Positions 36,537 through 49,581 of a DNA stretch of 64,000 nucleotides are shown here, piece by piece (within the stretch, counting starts at the first letter, position 1; the number at the start of each line of letters is the position of its first letter). Location: positions 1 to 64,000 of the forward strand of contig NZ_QORW01000010.1 of assembly GCF_003574735.1 (NCBI RefSeq). Reading direction: 5' to 3'. The stretch is from Dongia deserti. Lineage in GTDB: Bacteria; Pseudomonadota; Alphaproteobacteria; Dongiales; Dongiaceae. A model generated the notes under the pieces. It ran no database searches and was not told the DNA's origin. It saw only the letters and a list, made by a program, of their open reading frames with translations. The position numbers were made by a program, and so were the translations under genes.

Positions 36537-36971
36537 ATGCCCCGCGACGATCGATCCAGCGACGTGACAGCACAGCAGCAGGCGCACCCCAGCCGCCTTA
36601 TGGTCACTCGTGGCAAGTGGCGCTGGTCCAATCTTGTTCGACCGGTCGCCAGGATCAGTTTCGGTATCGGCGTCACAGCTATTGCCATCGGCAGTCTGCT
36701 GCCCGCGGAGAGCGTGCCTGCCATAGCAAACGACAGGATCGAACATTTCACGGCATATCTGGTGCTGAGCCTGCTGGGAACCTGGATGTTCCAAACCTGG
36801 CGGGCAATCTTCATGACTATCCTGTCTCTATGTGCGCTCGCTGTTGGCCTGGAGATCTGTCAAAGCTCTGTACCAGGCCGTTCGCCGGAGTTCGCTGACG
36901 CCGTCGCAGGTTGGCTCGGGGCCGTCTCGGCGTACACGCTGATGCTGGTGGCATGGCTTCGCGGGCGATAG
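36537..36971 (+). CDS. VanZ-like membrane protein
   Basis: Small membrane protein of 144 residues (or 123 from the ATG at 36600). About four hydrophobic segments and the family pattern IEHFTAYLVLSLLG, LEICQSSVPGRSPEFADAVA and GWLGAVSAY are visible. VanZ-like proteins are common at the ends of exopolysaccharide loci, including exosortase-type ones; their role is unclear. It is followed by the convergent gmd gene 58 bases on. Confidence 0.85.
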   Translation: MPRDDRSSDVTAQQQAHPSRLMVTRGKWRWSNLVRPVARISFGIGVTAIAIGSLLPAESVPAIANDRIEHFTAYLVLSLLGTWMFQTWRAIFMTILSLCALAVGLEICQSSVPGRSPEFADAVAGWLGAVSAYTLMLVAWLRGR

Positions 36972-37029
36972 GGGTGAACCTGCCGGCGTGCGTGTCCGTA
37001 ACTATGTCGTGAGCGGCTGCAGCGGTTGT

Positions 37030-38097
37030 TCAGTTGCGCAGACGCTTGGCTTGTTGTTCGAAGCGGACTGTTTCCAGGTCGGCATCCATCATCTCCGCCA
37101 CCAGTTCCCTGAATCCGGTGCGGTGATGCCAGCCGAGTTCTCGGCGTGCCTTGCTCGGGTCGCCGAGAAGCAGATGAACATCGGTCGGCCGAAAGTAGCA
37201 GGGGTCGACGCATATCAGCGTCTGCCCGGTCAGGCAGTCGATGCCCTTCTCCTCCACACCTTCGCCCCGCCAGCTCACGGCCCGGCCGACGTGATTGAAC
37301 GCCAATTCTACGAACTCTCGTACGCTGTGCGCCTCGCCGGTTGCCAGAACGTAGTCACCCGCACGCCATTGCTGAAGCATCAGCCACATGCCTTCGACAT
37401 AGTCTCGTGCATGCCCCCAGTCCCGTTTCGCATCGAGATTGCCGAGATGGAGCTTGTCGGACAGGCCAAGCTCGATGGCGGCGATCCCTCGCGTGATCTT
37501 GCGTGTGACAAACGTCTCGCCCCGAATGGGGCTTTCATGATTGAAAAGAATGCCATTGCTGGCGTGAATTCCGTATGACTCGCGATAATTCGCCGTTATC
37601 CAGAAGGCATAGAGCTTGGCGACGGCATATGGTGAGCACGGATGAAATGGCGTGGTCTCGCGCTGTGGAACCTCGTGCACCTTCCCATACAGCTCCGATG
37701 TCGAGGCCTGATAGAACCGCACTTGATCCTCAAGCCGCAAGATGCGAATCGCCTCCAGAAGATTGACCGCCCCTAGTGCATCGGCCATCCCAGTGTACTG
37801 CGGTGTCTCGAAGCTCACCTGCACATGGCTTTGCGCTGCCAAGTTGTAGACTTCATCCGGCTGGATCTCTTGCATCAGGCGGATCAAGCTGGGTGCATCG
37901 GTCATATCCCCATAGTGCAACTTGAGCTGCGCCGGACCGGCATGCGGGTCTACATATAGGTGATCGATTCGTGCAGTATTGAAGGATGACGAGCGCCGCT
38001 TTATGCCGTGAACTTCATAACCCTTGGCCAGAAGAAATTCGGCCAGGTATGCACCGTCCTGCCCCGTCACACCGGTAATGAGAGCCCGCCGCGTCAA
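37030..38097 (-). CDS. gmd: GDP-mannose 4,6-dehydratase
   Basis: Converts GDP-D-mannose to GDP-4-keto-6-deoxy-D-mannose, the precursor of GDP-L-fucose or GDP-rhamnose. The 355 residues are full length. NADP loop [18 protein letters not shown], specificity segment [17 protein letters not shown], catalytic STSELYGKV and [10 protein letters not shown], and [20 protein letters not shown] are all intact. Its product feeds the GDP-fucose synthase at 497-1450. GDP-mannose itself must be imported from metabolism elsewhere because manC at 4033-4498 is broken. Confidence 0.97.
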   Translation of the reverse strand: MTRRALITGVTGQDGAYLAEFLLAKGYEVHGIKRRSSSFNTARIDHLYVDPHAGPAQLKLHYGDMTDAPSLIRLMQEIQPDEVYNLAAQSHVQVSFETPQYTGMADALGAVNLLEAIRILRLEDQVRFYQASTSELYGKVHEVPQRETTPFHPCSPYAVAKLYAFWITANYRESYGIHASNGILFNHESPIRGETFVTRKITRGIAAIELGLSDKLHLGNLDAKRDWGHARDYVEGMWLMLQQWRAGDYVLATGEAHSVREFVELAFNHVGRAVSWRGEGVEEKGIDCLTGQTLICVDPCYFRPTDVHLLLGDPSKARRELGWHHRTGFRELVAEMMDADLETVRFEQQAKRLRN

Positions 38098-38202
38098 GGC
38101 TATATCGCTCCGGCAAAATGCTTCTGGGTCGCGACCGTCGGGGAGGCCGCGAGGCGGCAGGAGTCCAGCGGTGTCTGGGTCGGAAATGAGCTGGTCATCG
38201 CA

Positions 38203-38402
38203 TCATACTGCCGCCGCTACCCACAGTTGACACTGAACCTGCACTGAGGAATGACCCTTGAAATAGGATATCGTTTTCGCAAGCCCAAACGAGAGAGGTA
38301 CTTTGGGCTGCCACTCCAGCGCACTGCACGCTCACAGAGAGAGCTGCCGAGGAACCCGGCGCCGCCAGTGACGAGCACACGGGGTTGATCAGAGTATCTC
38401 AC
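38203..38402 (-). pseudogene. Remnant of UDP-glucuronate decarboxylase-like gene with the middle deleted
   Basis: The first 23 codons (MRYSDQPRVLVTGGAGFLG then SSLCERAV) are the Rossmann start of an extended SDR. After a frameshift the strand reads LEWQPKVPLSFGLAKTISYF, matching the extreme C-terminus of UDP-glucuronate decarboxylase-like enzymes, then stops at 38203-38205. Roughly 260 central residues are gone. This is the same decay pattern as the manC remnant. It lies just upstream of gmd on the same strand. Confidence 0.8.
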
Positions 38403-38905
38403 TGCCCGATCTCCAAAGCAGGATTCCGCCGACTATCACAGGAAGCATAGCTATTTCGAAGAGCAACCACGACGACGCAAGTTTGGTATGCGCCTCTTGC
38501 GCCTTCCATTACGTCTTTTGGATAAGCTCGATGCCGCTTGCCTCGGCTGCGATCTCGACGCGATCCGGGTCGCCATCACGCCGACTTCATGTGCTTCACC
38601 TCAGGCATGCCTGCTGATCCCGTCGCACGGCTGCCGAAGCCGCATCCGCGCAGCATCGACGAGGCGAGGAGTCCCCTTATCCGCCAGTTCATCCTGAGCG
38701 GCACGCTCCACAAGGAGCTCGTCCGGCAGAGCGGAGTCTCGATCGGCACGGTCAGCAAGATCCGTCAGCAGCTCAAGGCGAACGTGACGTTCTTCCGCAA
38801 CACAGAAGGCCAGATCTGCGTGCCCGTTGCGTGCCCAAACCGGAACATCGCGCCAACAAAAGCGCAGATGAGCGCAGAACGCGGTTCTTGTTTAATTGAA
38901 AAGAT
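38403..38905. other. Gene-poor junction between polysaccharide locus and core genome
   Basis: About 500 bases with no intact gene. On the minus strand, around 38400-38510, a frame reads SSWLLFEIAMLPVIVGG, which looks like the end of a lost membrane protein but has a stop just before it. On the plus strand is the helix-turn-helix-like frame listed separately. Confidence 0.45.
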
Positions 38906-38963
38906 TGGTGGGCCCGGCAGGACTCGAACCTGCGACAACACCGTTATGAGCGGCGCGTTCTAA
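38607..38963 (+). CDS. Doubtful small HTH-like frame running into the tRNA
   Basis: The first 60-70 residues look protein-like: PHPRSIDEARSPLIRQFILS, then KELVRQSGVSIGTVSKIRQQL, which reads as a helix-turn-helix. The rest is low quality and reads antisense through the tRNA gene, so the natural end has been lost or the frame is spurious. It may be a decayed phage- or plasmid-type regulator next to a tRNA. No convincing ribosome binding site was seen. Confidence 0.25.
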   Translation: MPADPVARLPKPHPRSIDEARSPLIRQFILSGTLHKELVRQSGVSIGTVSKIRQQLKANVTFFRNTEGQICVPVACPNRNIAPTKAQMSAERGSCLIEKIGGPGRTRTCDNTVMSGAF

Positions 38964-38982
38964 CCACCTGAACTACAGGCCC
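38906..38982 (-). tRNA. tRNA with CAU anticodon (Ile2 or elongator Met)
   Basis: The minus strand folds into a full cloverleaf: acceptor GGGCCTG/CGGGCCC with a G1-C72 pair, D stem GTTC/GAAC, anticodon stem CGCCG/CGGTG around loop CTCATAA (anticodon at 38946-38948), T stem GCAGG/CCTGC with loop TTCGAGT, discriminator A and encoded CCA. The G1-C72 pair rules out initiator tRNA. Ile2 (lysidine-modified) and elongator Met share this anticodon; I lean to Ile2 from the overall GGGCCTGTAG start but cannot decide by eye. It lies downstream of rpoD and marks the edge of the polysaccharide locus. Confidence 0.93.
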
Positions 38983-38987
38983 GATCC

Positions 38988-39060
38988 AGGGATCAGAATT
39001 CAGGAATCAGGTATCAGGAATCGATGGAGAACTCCATCTGATACCTGACCTCTGATCCCT
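38988..39060. repeat. Nested inverted repeat between rpoD and the tRNA
   Basis: Three nested stems: AGGGATCAGA (38988-38997) with TCTGATCCCT (39051-39060), CAGGTATCA (39008-39016) with TGATACCTG (39039-39047), and GATGGA (39023-39028) with TCCATC (39033-39038). The motif ATCAGG recurs as short direct copies inside. No T-run follows on either strand, so it is probably a repeat element or RNA-processing structure, not a classical terminator. Confidence 0.7.
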
Positions 39061-39069
39061 GATACCTGG

Positions 39070-41016
39070 TCACGTATCCAAGAAGCTCCTCAGCTTGCGC
39101 GAGCGGCTGGGGTGCTTGAGCTTGCGCAGGGCCTTGGCTTCGATCTGGCGGATACGCTCGCGCGTGACCGAGAATTGCTGGCCGACTTCCTCGAGCGTGT
39201 GATCGGTGTTCATGCCGATGCCGAAGCGCATGCGCAGCACGCGCTCCTCGCGCGCGGTGAGCGTTGCCAGCACCCGCGTCGTGGTCTCGCGCAGGTTCGC
39301 CTGGATCGCGGCATCCAAGGGCAGCACCGCGTTCTTGTCCTCGATGAAGTCGCCGAGATGGCTGTCCTCCTCGTCGCCGATCGGCGTCTCGAGGCTGATC
39401 GGCTCCTTGGCGATCTTCAGCACCTTGCGCACCTTCTCGAGCGGCATCATCAGCTTCTCCGCCAGCTCCTCCGGCGTCGGCTCGCGGCCGATCTCGTGCA
39501 GCATCTGGCGGCTGGTCCGCACCAGTTTGTTGATGGTCTCGATCATGTGCACCGGAATGCGGATGGTGCGCGCCTGGTCGGCGATCGAGCGCGTGATCGC
39601 CTGGCGGATCCACCACGTGGCGTAGGTCGAGAACTTGTAGCCGCGGCGATACTCGAACTTGTCGACCGCCTTCATCAGGCCGATATTGCCCTCCTGGATC
39701 AAATCCAGGAACTGCAAGCCGCGGTTCGTGTATTTCTTCGCGATCGAGATGACGAGGCGCAGGTTCGCCTCCACCATCTCCTTCTTGGCGCGCGAAGCCT
39801 CGCGCTCGCCCTTCTGGATCACGTTGACGATGCGGCGGAAATCGCCGACCGGCAGATGCACGCGGTCCGCTACCAGCGCAATGTCGCTGCGGATGGTCTT
39901 GGCCTCTTCCTTGTTGTTGGCGAGGAAGTTCTTCCAGCCCTTCGCGGTCAGCCGGCTCAAGCGCTGGAACCATTTCGGGTCCAGCTCCGCGCCGTAATAG
40001 TGCTTCAGGAAATCCTCCCGCGTGACGCCGGCCTTCTGGCAGATGCGCAACAGCTGTCCTTCGAGGCCGATCATCAAGCGGTTGAGGCCGTACATCTCGT
40101 CGACCAGCGCTTCGATCCGGTTGTTGTTGAGGCGGATCGCGCGCATCAGCTCGACCATCTCGAGCTTCAGCTTCTCGTAGTTCTTTTCCGAGCGCGGATT
40201 GAGGTCCTCGCCCCCCTTGATCTGCTCGAGGCGCTTCTGCTGGGCCTTTTCCAGCTTCTTGTAGAGCGCGGCGATCCTGTCGAAGGCCTCCAGCACGCCC
40301 GGCAGCAGCTGCGCTTCCATGGCGGCGAGCGACATGTTCACTTCGTCGGCTTCGTCCGGAGCGCCCTCGCCCTCGGGCCGCTCCTCGGCGCCCTCTTCCT
40401 TCTCTTCTTCCTCCTCGAAATCCTCGCCGGCCTCGACCTGAGCCATCTCGGCCTGGCCCGGACCGCCACCCATGGTGGCGTCGAGGTCGATGATGTCGCG
40501 CAGCAGGATCTCGCCCGCCTTCAGCTTGTCGCGCCATTCGATGATGTAGCGGTGGGTGATCGGGCTTTCGCCGATGCCGCCGATCATCATGTCGCGGCCG
40601 GCCTCGATGCGCTTGGCGATGGCGATCTCGCCCTCGCGCGACAGCAGCTCGACCGAGCCCATCTCGCGCAGATACATGCGCACGGGATCGTCGGTGCGGC
40701 CGACTTCCTCGTCATCCAGGTTGCCGACGGTCCGGGTCTCTTCCTCGACCGAATCCTCGGCTTCCTCGGTCTCCTCGTCGGAATCGACGACGTTGATGCC
40801 CATCTCGTTAAGCTGGGCCATGAAGTCTTCGATCTGATCGGTCGAGACCTGCTCCGAGGGAAGGACCGCATTGATCTCGTCGTTGGTGACGAAACCCTTC
40901 TCCTTGGCCTTGGCGAGCATCTTGCGCATGGCATTGTTCATGCCATCCATCAAGGGCTCGGCGCCTTCCTCGCGCGGCTTGTTCGCATCCTGCTTCGGCT
41001 GCGGCTTCACTGCCAT
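39070..41016 (-). CDS. rpoD: RNA polymerase primary sigma factor (sigma-70)
   Basis: Directs RNA polymerase to housekeeping promoters. The 648 residues show region 1.1 at the N-terminus, region 1.2 ([16 protein letters not shown]), an acidic non-conserved insert (about 190-230, rich in Glu), region 2 ([35 protein letters not shown]), region 3 ([10 protein letters not shown]) and region 4.2 ([17 protein letters not shown]). Length fits alphaproteobacterial RpoD. It follows dnaG on the same strand, the usual primase-sigma arrangement. Long frames on the opposite strand are codon-bias shadows. Confidence 0.98.
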   Translation of the reverse strand: MAVKPQPKQDANKPREEGAEPLMDGMNNAMRKMLAKAKEKGFVTNDEINAVLPSEQVSTDQIEDFMAQLNEMGINVVDSDEETEEAEDSVEEETRTVGNLDDEEVGRTDDPVRMYLREMGSVELLSREGEIAIAKRIEAGRDMMIGGIGESPITHRYIIEWRDKLKAGEILLRDIIDLDATMGGGPGQAEMAQVEAGEDFEEEEEKEEGAEERPEGEGAPDEADEVNMSLAAMEAQLLPGVLEAFDRIAALYKKLEKAQQKRLEQIKGGEDLNPRSEKNYEKLKLEMVELMRAIRLNNNRIEALVDEMYGLNRLMIGLEGQLLRICQKAGVTREDFLKHYYGAELDPKWFQRLSRLTAKGWKNFLANNKEEAKTIRSDIALVADRVHLPVGDFRRIVNVIQKGEREASRAKKEMVEANLRLVISIAKKYTNRGLQFLDLIQEGNIGLMKAVDKFEYRRGYKFSTYATWWIRQAITRSIADQARTIRIPVHMIETINKLVRTSRQMLHEIGREPTPEELAEKLMMPLEKVRKVLKIAKEPISLETPIGDEEDSHLGDFIEDKNAVLPLDAAIQANLRETTTRVLATLTAREERVLRMRFGIGMNTDHTLEEVGQQFSVTRERIRQIEAKALRKLKHPSRSRKLRSFLDT

Positions 41017-41098
41017 CTCTACACCTGCTCCAAATTCCTAAGTCCGCGCGGCCTCAAAAACCCCCGATCCCGCGCGAAACAGTCCCCCTACTCTATGC

Positions 41099-42994
41099 TT
41101 AGTCCTCGCCGCCCCAGCCGGGCGCACGATCCAAGTCCCGGCGCTGGCTTTCGCCATCCAGCGTCATCTGCCGCGCCGCCTCGAAGCGGGATAAAGCGGT
41201 TGTTTCTGCCGTCGGGTCGCCCGGATTGGCCATCGCGTTTTCCAGGGCCTGAGCCGTCGCCGCCAGTTCCGGTTTCACGCTCAGTTTCTCCCGCAGCAGC
41301 CCAATCACGTGCAAAAGCCCCTCCTCAGCGGAATTCAAATCCGCCGATGGAAGGGTGAACTTCATATGACCCGTGCGCGCAACCAGGGCTTCCAGGGTCG
41401 CTGCAAAACCCAGGTTGTTCAAATGGTTTCGGAACCCCTTGGCGTCAAGATGCGGCTGGCCGGCTGCGAGGTCTATAACCGCCCGCTTCAAGGAGTCAAG
41501 GTCGCCACGGGGAAAGTCCACTTCTCCCACCGCTTCACAGTGCCGACTTATCAGGTCCGGATGGTTAACAAGTGCTATGAGGATGAGTTCGTAGGGGATG
41601 CGCTGCATGCTGGTAATCCCCCGCCTGGCCGCCTCACCGCCGATCGGCACCACGGGCTGTCGACCGCCGAATCTCCCTTTTTGCACGCCGAACTGGGCCG
41701 GAGCCTGGAATCCCGCTTTCCCCTGTGGCCGGAATAGCTCGTCCAGCCGCCGCTGAATTTCCTGCCGGTAGGCCTCCGCCACCGACTTATCCGCGATCCG
41801 CCCCACCGCCTCACCCAGATCCTTGCGGAACCCGGCCCGCCGTTCAGGCGTATCCAGGGGCCGGTCGGCCAGAACCTGCCGCCATAGGGCCTCGACCAGG
41901 GGCTCCATCCGGGACAGTGCCTCCCGGAAACCGGCAGCCCCCTTGGCTCGGACCAGGGAATCCGGATCTTCCCCCGCCGGCATCCACGCGAAACGCAGGG
42001 AGAGGCCGGGCTTGAGCAGCGGGATCGCCCGATCGGCTGCCCGCGCGGCCGCGCGCTGGCCCGCATTGTCGCCGTCGAAACAGAGGATCGGCTCCTGCGC
42101 CATGCGCCAGAGCAGGGCGATCTGCTCTTCAGTCAGGGCAGTGCCGAGCGGTGCCACCGCGTTGCTGATCCCTGCCTGGGCCAGGGCAATGACGTCCATG
42201 TAGCCTTCGACCACGATGATCTCGTTCGTCTCGCGCGCCGTCTTCTGCGCGTGGCTGAGGCCATAGAGCACACGGCCCTTATGGAAGAGTGGCGTCTCCG
42301 GGGAGTTCAGATATTTCGGCTCGCCCTGATCGAGGATGCGGCCGCCGAATGCGATGGCCTGCCCGCGCCGGTCGAGGATCGGGAACATGACCCGGCCGCG
42401 GAATCGGTCATAGGCATGGCCGCCATCCTCCGGCTTGATCAGCAGTCCGGCCTCGATCGCGATTGCTTCGGGAATGCCCGCCTTCTCCAGCGCCGCCTTC
42501 AATCCGGTCCGATTGTCCGGCGCGAAGCCCAGACGGAAACGCCGCATCGTGTCGTCGGTCAGCCCGCGGCGCTTCAGATACTCGAGCCCCAGCCGACCGG
42601 CCGAAGCCCGCAGTTGCTGCTCGAAATGCTTGGCCGCGAACTCGACAGCACCGCCGAGCGTGGCCTGCCGCTCCGCCCGCTCGCGTTCTTCCGGCGTCTC
42701 GCGCGGCACCTGCATGCCGGCCTCAGCTGCGAGCTTTTCCACTGCTTGCGGGAATTCAAGACCCTCCGACCGCATGACAAAGCCGATCACGTCGCCATGG
42801 GCCCCACAGCCAAAACAGTGAAAAAAGCCCTTGTCCTCAGTGACTGTGAAGGACGGCGTCTTCTCATTATGGAATGGGCAGAGGCCGGTCGACTCCCCCC
42901 GGCCTTTACGGATGAGGCGCACGCGCCTTCCGACGATATCGGTGATCGACACCCGGCCGCGCAGCTCATCCAAAAAACGCGGCGGTAACGCCAT
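41099..42994 (-). CDS. dnaG: DNA primase
   Basis: Makes RNA primers for replication at the fork. The 631 residues begin with the CHC2 zinc domain (GLCPFHNEKTPSFTV, FHCFGCGAHGDVIGF), followed by the primase core with its TOPRIM motifs (VVEGYMDVIAL and CFDGDNAGQRAAARA). The C-terminal third is the DnaB-contacting region and is less conserved. It ends 82 bases before rpoD on the same strand; YqeY lies upstream. No anomalies seen. Confidence 0.98.
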   Translation of the reverse strand: MALPPRFLDELRGRVSITDIVGRRVRLIRKGRGESTGLCPFHNEKTPSFTVTEDKGFFHCFGCGAHGDVIGFVMRSEGLEFPQAVEKLAAEAGMQVPRETPEERERAERQATLGGAVEFAAKHFEQQLRASAGRLGLEYLKRRGLTDDTMRRFRLGFAPDNRTGLKAALEKAGIPEAIAIEAGLLIKPEDGGHAYDRFRGRVMFPILDRRGQAIAFGGRILDQGEPKYLNSPETPLFHKGRVLYGLSHAQKTARETNEIIVVEGYMDVIALAQAGISNAVAPLGTALTEEQIALLWRMAQEPILCFDGDNAGQRAAARAADRAIPLLKPGLSLRFAWMPAGEDPDSLVRAKGAAGFREALSRMEPLVEALWRQVLADRPLDTPERRAGFRKDLGEAVGRIADKSVAEAYRQEIQRRLDELFRPQGKAGFQAPAQFGVQKGRFGGRQPVVPIGGEAARRGITSMQRIPYELILIALVNHPDLISRHCEAVGEVDFPRGDLDSLKRAVIDLAAGQPHLDAKGFRNHLNNLGFAATLEALVARTGHMKFTLPSADLNSAEEGLLHVIGLLREKLSVKPELAATAQALENAMANPGDPTAETTALSRFEAARQMTLDGESQRRDLDRAPGWGGED

Positions 42995-43104
42995 CCGTCA
43001 GCCCCAAGCGCTCAGAGAATCGGACCAGTTTAGCGGCGTATCGCCAAACTACGCGACATTGGATACCGGGGAAACTGTGGATAACTCGGGCCCCGGCCGG
43101 GCCT

Positions 43105-43560
43105 TCAGCCGAGCTTCTGTTTCACCTGTTGCCCGACCTTGGCGAAGTCCATGCGGCCGGCATAGCGCTCTTTCAGCGCCCCCATCACGCGCCCCATGTC
43201 CTTGATGTTGGAGGCGCCCAACTCGCCGATCACCCCGGCGATCGCGGCGTTGGCCTCGTCTTCGCTCATCTTCTTGGGCAGGAAGCGCTCGATGATCTCG
43301 ATCTCGCCCTGCTCCTGCTCCACCAGCTCCTGGCGCGCGGCCTTCTGGTACATCGCGATGCTCTCCTGGCGCTGGCGCACCATCTTCTGCAGCATGTCGA
43401 TGATTTCCGGCTCGTCTACGCCGTCGGTGATACCGCGGTCACGGGCGGCAATGTCGCGGTCCTTCAGCGCCGCCAAGATCAGTCGCAGGGCGGAGGTCGC
43501 GCGCTGGTCGCGCGATTTCATCGCCGCCTTCAGTTCGTCGTTGAGGCGATGCCGCAACAT
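43105..43560 (-). CDS. GatB/YqeY domain protein
   Basis: Free-standing YqeY protein of 151 residues, related to the tail domain of the GatB amidotransferase subunit and suspected to act in tRNA-related metabolism. Landmarks: MLRHRLNDELKAAMKSRD, TSALRLILAALKDRDI, LQKMVRQRQESIAMY and the ending MGRVMGALKERYAGRMDF. It precedes dnaG and rpoD, an arrangement common in bacteria, and is divergent from carA. Confidence 0.93.
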   Translation of the reverse strand: MLRHRLNDELKAAMKSRDQRATSALRLILAALKDRDIAARDRGITDGVDEPEIIDMLQKMVRQRQESIAMYQKAARQELVEQEQGEIEIIERFLPKKMSEDEANAAIAGVIGELGASNIKDMGRVMGALKERYAGRMDFAKVGQQVKQKLG

Positions 43561-43709
43561 GGAGACTCCAATAATGAAATGATATCAGCGAAAGGCGGGG
43601 AGACTACAGGATTTGAAAGGCCGAAGCAATTTTGCCGGCGGCTTAGGTCGTCCTGACTAAACGGTTGAAACATCTACTGTTTTCACGCCAAAAAAAGCAG
43701 GACATTCGC

Positions 43710-43738
43710 TTGACGCAGGGGGATTCGCAGCTTAGAAA
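43710..43738 (+). promoter_or_regulatory. Probable sigma-70 promoter of carA
   Basis: TTGACG (43710-43715) and TAGAAA (43733-43738) are 17 bases apart, close to the sigma-70 consensus. Transcription would start near 43745, giving a leader of about 110 bases. That leader contains two hairpins: GGCGA-TCT-TCGCC (43741-43753) and a GC-rich one at 43769-43799 capped by GGGG-TTCG-CCCC. No T-run follows the hairpins. Confidence 0.6.
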
Positions 43739-43854
43739 CCGGCGATCTTCGCCGATCGTCGAATGACCGCCCGCCTGGGGTTCGCCCCGGGGAGCGGGCT
43801 GGCGCGCCGAGCTGGCAAGGTCCAGCGACGGTTTTCCGCACAAAGGCCATCGGC

Positions 43855-45021
<1,167 letters not shown>

Positions 45022-45100
45022 TGACGCGGAAGAAGTCGAGCAGCGAGACGCGGCTTCTCAGATCGGGGCGCTATCGCACCGGCCTATGGACGTCGCATTT

Positions 45101-45140
45101 CTCCCTCCCCCAAGCTGGGGGAGGGTTGGGGTGGGGGTTG
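45101..45140 (+). repeat. GC-rich palindromic repeat, copy 1
   Basis: CCCTCCCCC-AAGCT-GGGGGAGGG (45103-45125) is a perfect 9-bp hairpin followed by the tail TTGGGGTGGGGGTTG. Two more versions lie at 45180-45216 (inverted) and 45303-45340 (decayed), so this is a short dispersed repeat of REP type. Confidence 0.8.
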
Positions 45141-45179
45141 TTCTCCCCGCCGCACGCCGTGGCCAAGCTGAACCGCCTC

Positions 45180-45216
45180 GCCCCCACCCTAACCCTCCCC
45201 CGCCTCGGGGGAGGGA
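45180..45216 (-). repeat. GC-rich palindromic repeat, copy 2 (inverted)
   Basis: Reverse-orientation copy: CCCTCCCCCG (45193-45202) and CGGGGGAGGG (45206-45215) form a perfect 10-bp stem with loop CCT. The tail CCCCCACCCTAA precedes it, the complement of the tail in copy 1. Copies 1 and 2 face each other about 40 bases apart. Confidence 0.8.
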
Positions 45217-45302
45217 ATCGCATCTCATGCTTCACCCGCCACATGCGATCGTCCTGCGGCCCACGTGAGGGAGTTCACTGTGCGAGACCACAAACGAACG
45301 CG

Positions 45303-45340
45303 TCCTCCTCTAAGTTGGGAGAAGGTTGGGATGGGGGTTG
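45303..45340 (+). repeat. GC-rich palindromic repeat, copy 3 (decayed)
   Basis: Same order of elements as copy 1 (TCCTC, AAGTTGGGAGAAGG, TTGGGATGGGGGTTG) but with an imperfect stem. It runs straight into the start of the DUF559 gene; the candidate TTG start at 45338 lies within the repeat and the GTG start is four bases past it. Confidence 0.6.
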
Positions 45341-45343
45341 TCG

Positions 45344-45719
45344 GTGACCGCAGAGGCGAAGACTCGTCGGACTCAGCCTCGATCGCTCGCGAGCGCACGC
45401 AAGTTGCGCCAGACCTTGACCGACGCTGAACGCAGACTGTGGCACTATCTGAGGCAAGGGCAGCTCGGTGGATTTCACTTTCGCAAGCAGTGCCCAATCG
45501 GCCCATACATTGCTGATTTCGCCTGCTTGAAAGCCAAGCTCATTGTGGAAGTGGATGGCGGCCAACACGCCGACAGCGCGACCGACGCCGCACGCGACGC
45601 CTGGTTCACCGCGCATGGCTGTCGCACGTTGCGCTTCTGGAATAACGATGTCCTCGCGAACACCGAAGGCGTCATTCTGAACATCACCGAGGCCTTGGGC
45701 CAACTGGAGAACATTCCGA

Positions 45720-45736
<17 letters not shown>
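45344..45736 (+). CDS. DUF559 endonuclease-like protein
   Basis: About 130 residues with the DUF559 (Vsr/PD-(D/E)xK-like) pattern: [38 protein letters not shown] with a catalytic-type Asp, and [12 protein letters not shown], followed by [13 protein letters not shown]. The start is GTG 45344 or TTG 45338. Its stop overlaps the carB start by 17 bases. It sits between carA and carB beside three palindromic repeats, which suggests insertion into an older carAB operon. Biological role unknown; nuclease activity is inferred from fold. Confidence 0.85.
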
Positions 45737-48986
<3,250 letters not shown>

Positions 48987-49083
48987 CTTTTAACCCCGCC
49001 GATCCAATACCCACCGGACGATGCCGTAGCCAAGAGAGCTAGGCCGCCCGCGGGGGTCTTTTTGCTGTTTGGGTATTAGAGCG

Positions 49084-49560
49084 ATGACCAAGATCCCAAT
49101 GACGGCGGACGGCTACGCCCGCCTGGAAGAGGAACTGAAGCACTTGAAGGCCGTGGCGCGCCCTGACGTTATTCGCGCCATTGCCGAAGCGCGCGAGCAT
49201 GGCGACATTTCAGAGAACGCCGAATACCTCGCAGCGCGCGAACGCCAGAGTTTCATCGAGGGCCGCTTGGCCGAGCTCGAGGACAAGATCAGCCGCGCGG
49301 AAGTCATCGACCCGGCGACGCTGTCCGGTAAGCAGGTCAAGTTCGGCGCCGTCGTGACCCTGATCGACGAGGACACCGAGGAAAAGTCCGTCTACCAGAT
49401 CGTCGGCGAGGACGAAGCCGACATCAAGGCGAAGCGCCTGGCGATCACCTCGCCGCTGGCGCGCGCGCTGGTCGGCAAGTCGGTCGGCGATTCCGTCGAG
49501 GTGACCACCCCCGGCGGCTCTCGCTCCTACGAGATCTCGAAGGTTGCGTTCAAGAAGTGA
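49084..49560 (+). CDS. greA: Transcription elongation factor GreA
   Basis: Rescues backtracked RNA polymerase by stimulating transcript cleavage. The 158 residues show the N-terminal coiled coil ([34 protein letters not shown] with the catalytic acidic tip) and the C-terminal FKBP-like domain ([33 protein letters not shown]). I prefer the ATG at 49084; an in-frame TTG lies 15 bases earlier. It follows carB by about 97 bases; a GC-rich stretch followed by five T at 49040-49066 could be a weak carB terminator. Confidence 0.97.
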   Translation: MTKIPMTADGYARLEEELKHLKAVARPDVIRAIAEAREHGDISENAEYLAARERQSFIEGRLAELEDKISRAEVIDPATLSGKQVKFGAVVTLIDEDTEEKSVYQIVGEDEADIKAKRLAITSPLARALVGKSVGDSVEVTTPGGSRSYEISKVAFKK

Positions 49561-49581
49561 CGATCTGAAATCTCGGCATGC

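Noticed and set aside
39112-41358. A 748-codon frame opposite rpoD and the dnaG end
   Set aside because: It mirrors rpoD codon bias (GC-rich third positions), has no family resemblance and lies antisense to an unquestionable gene.
49040-49066. Possible terminator after carB
   Set aside because: GC-rich run plus five T, but no good stem can be drawn; mentioned only in the greA entry.
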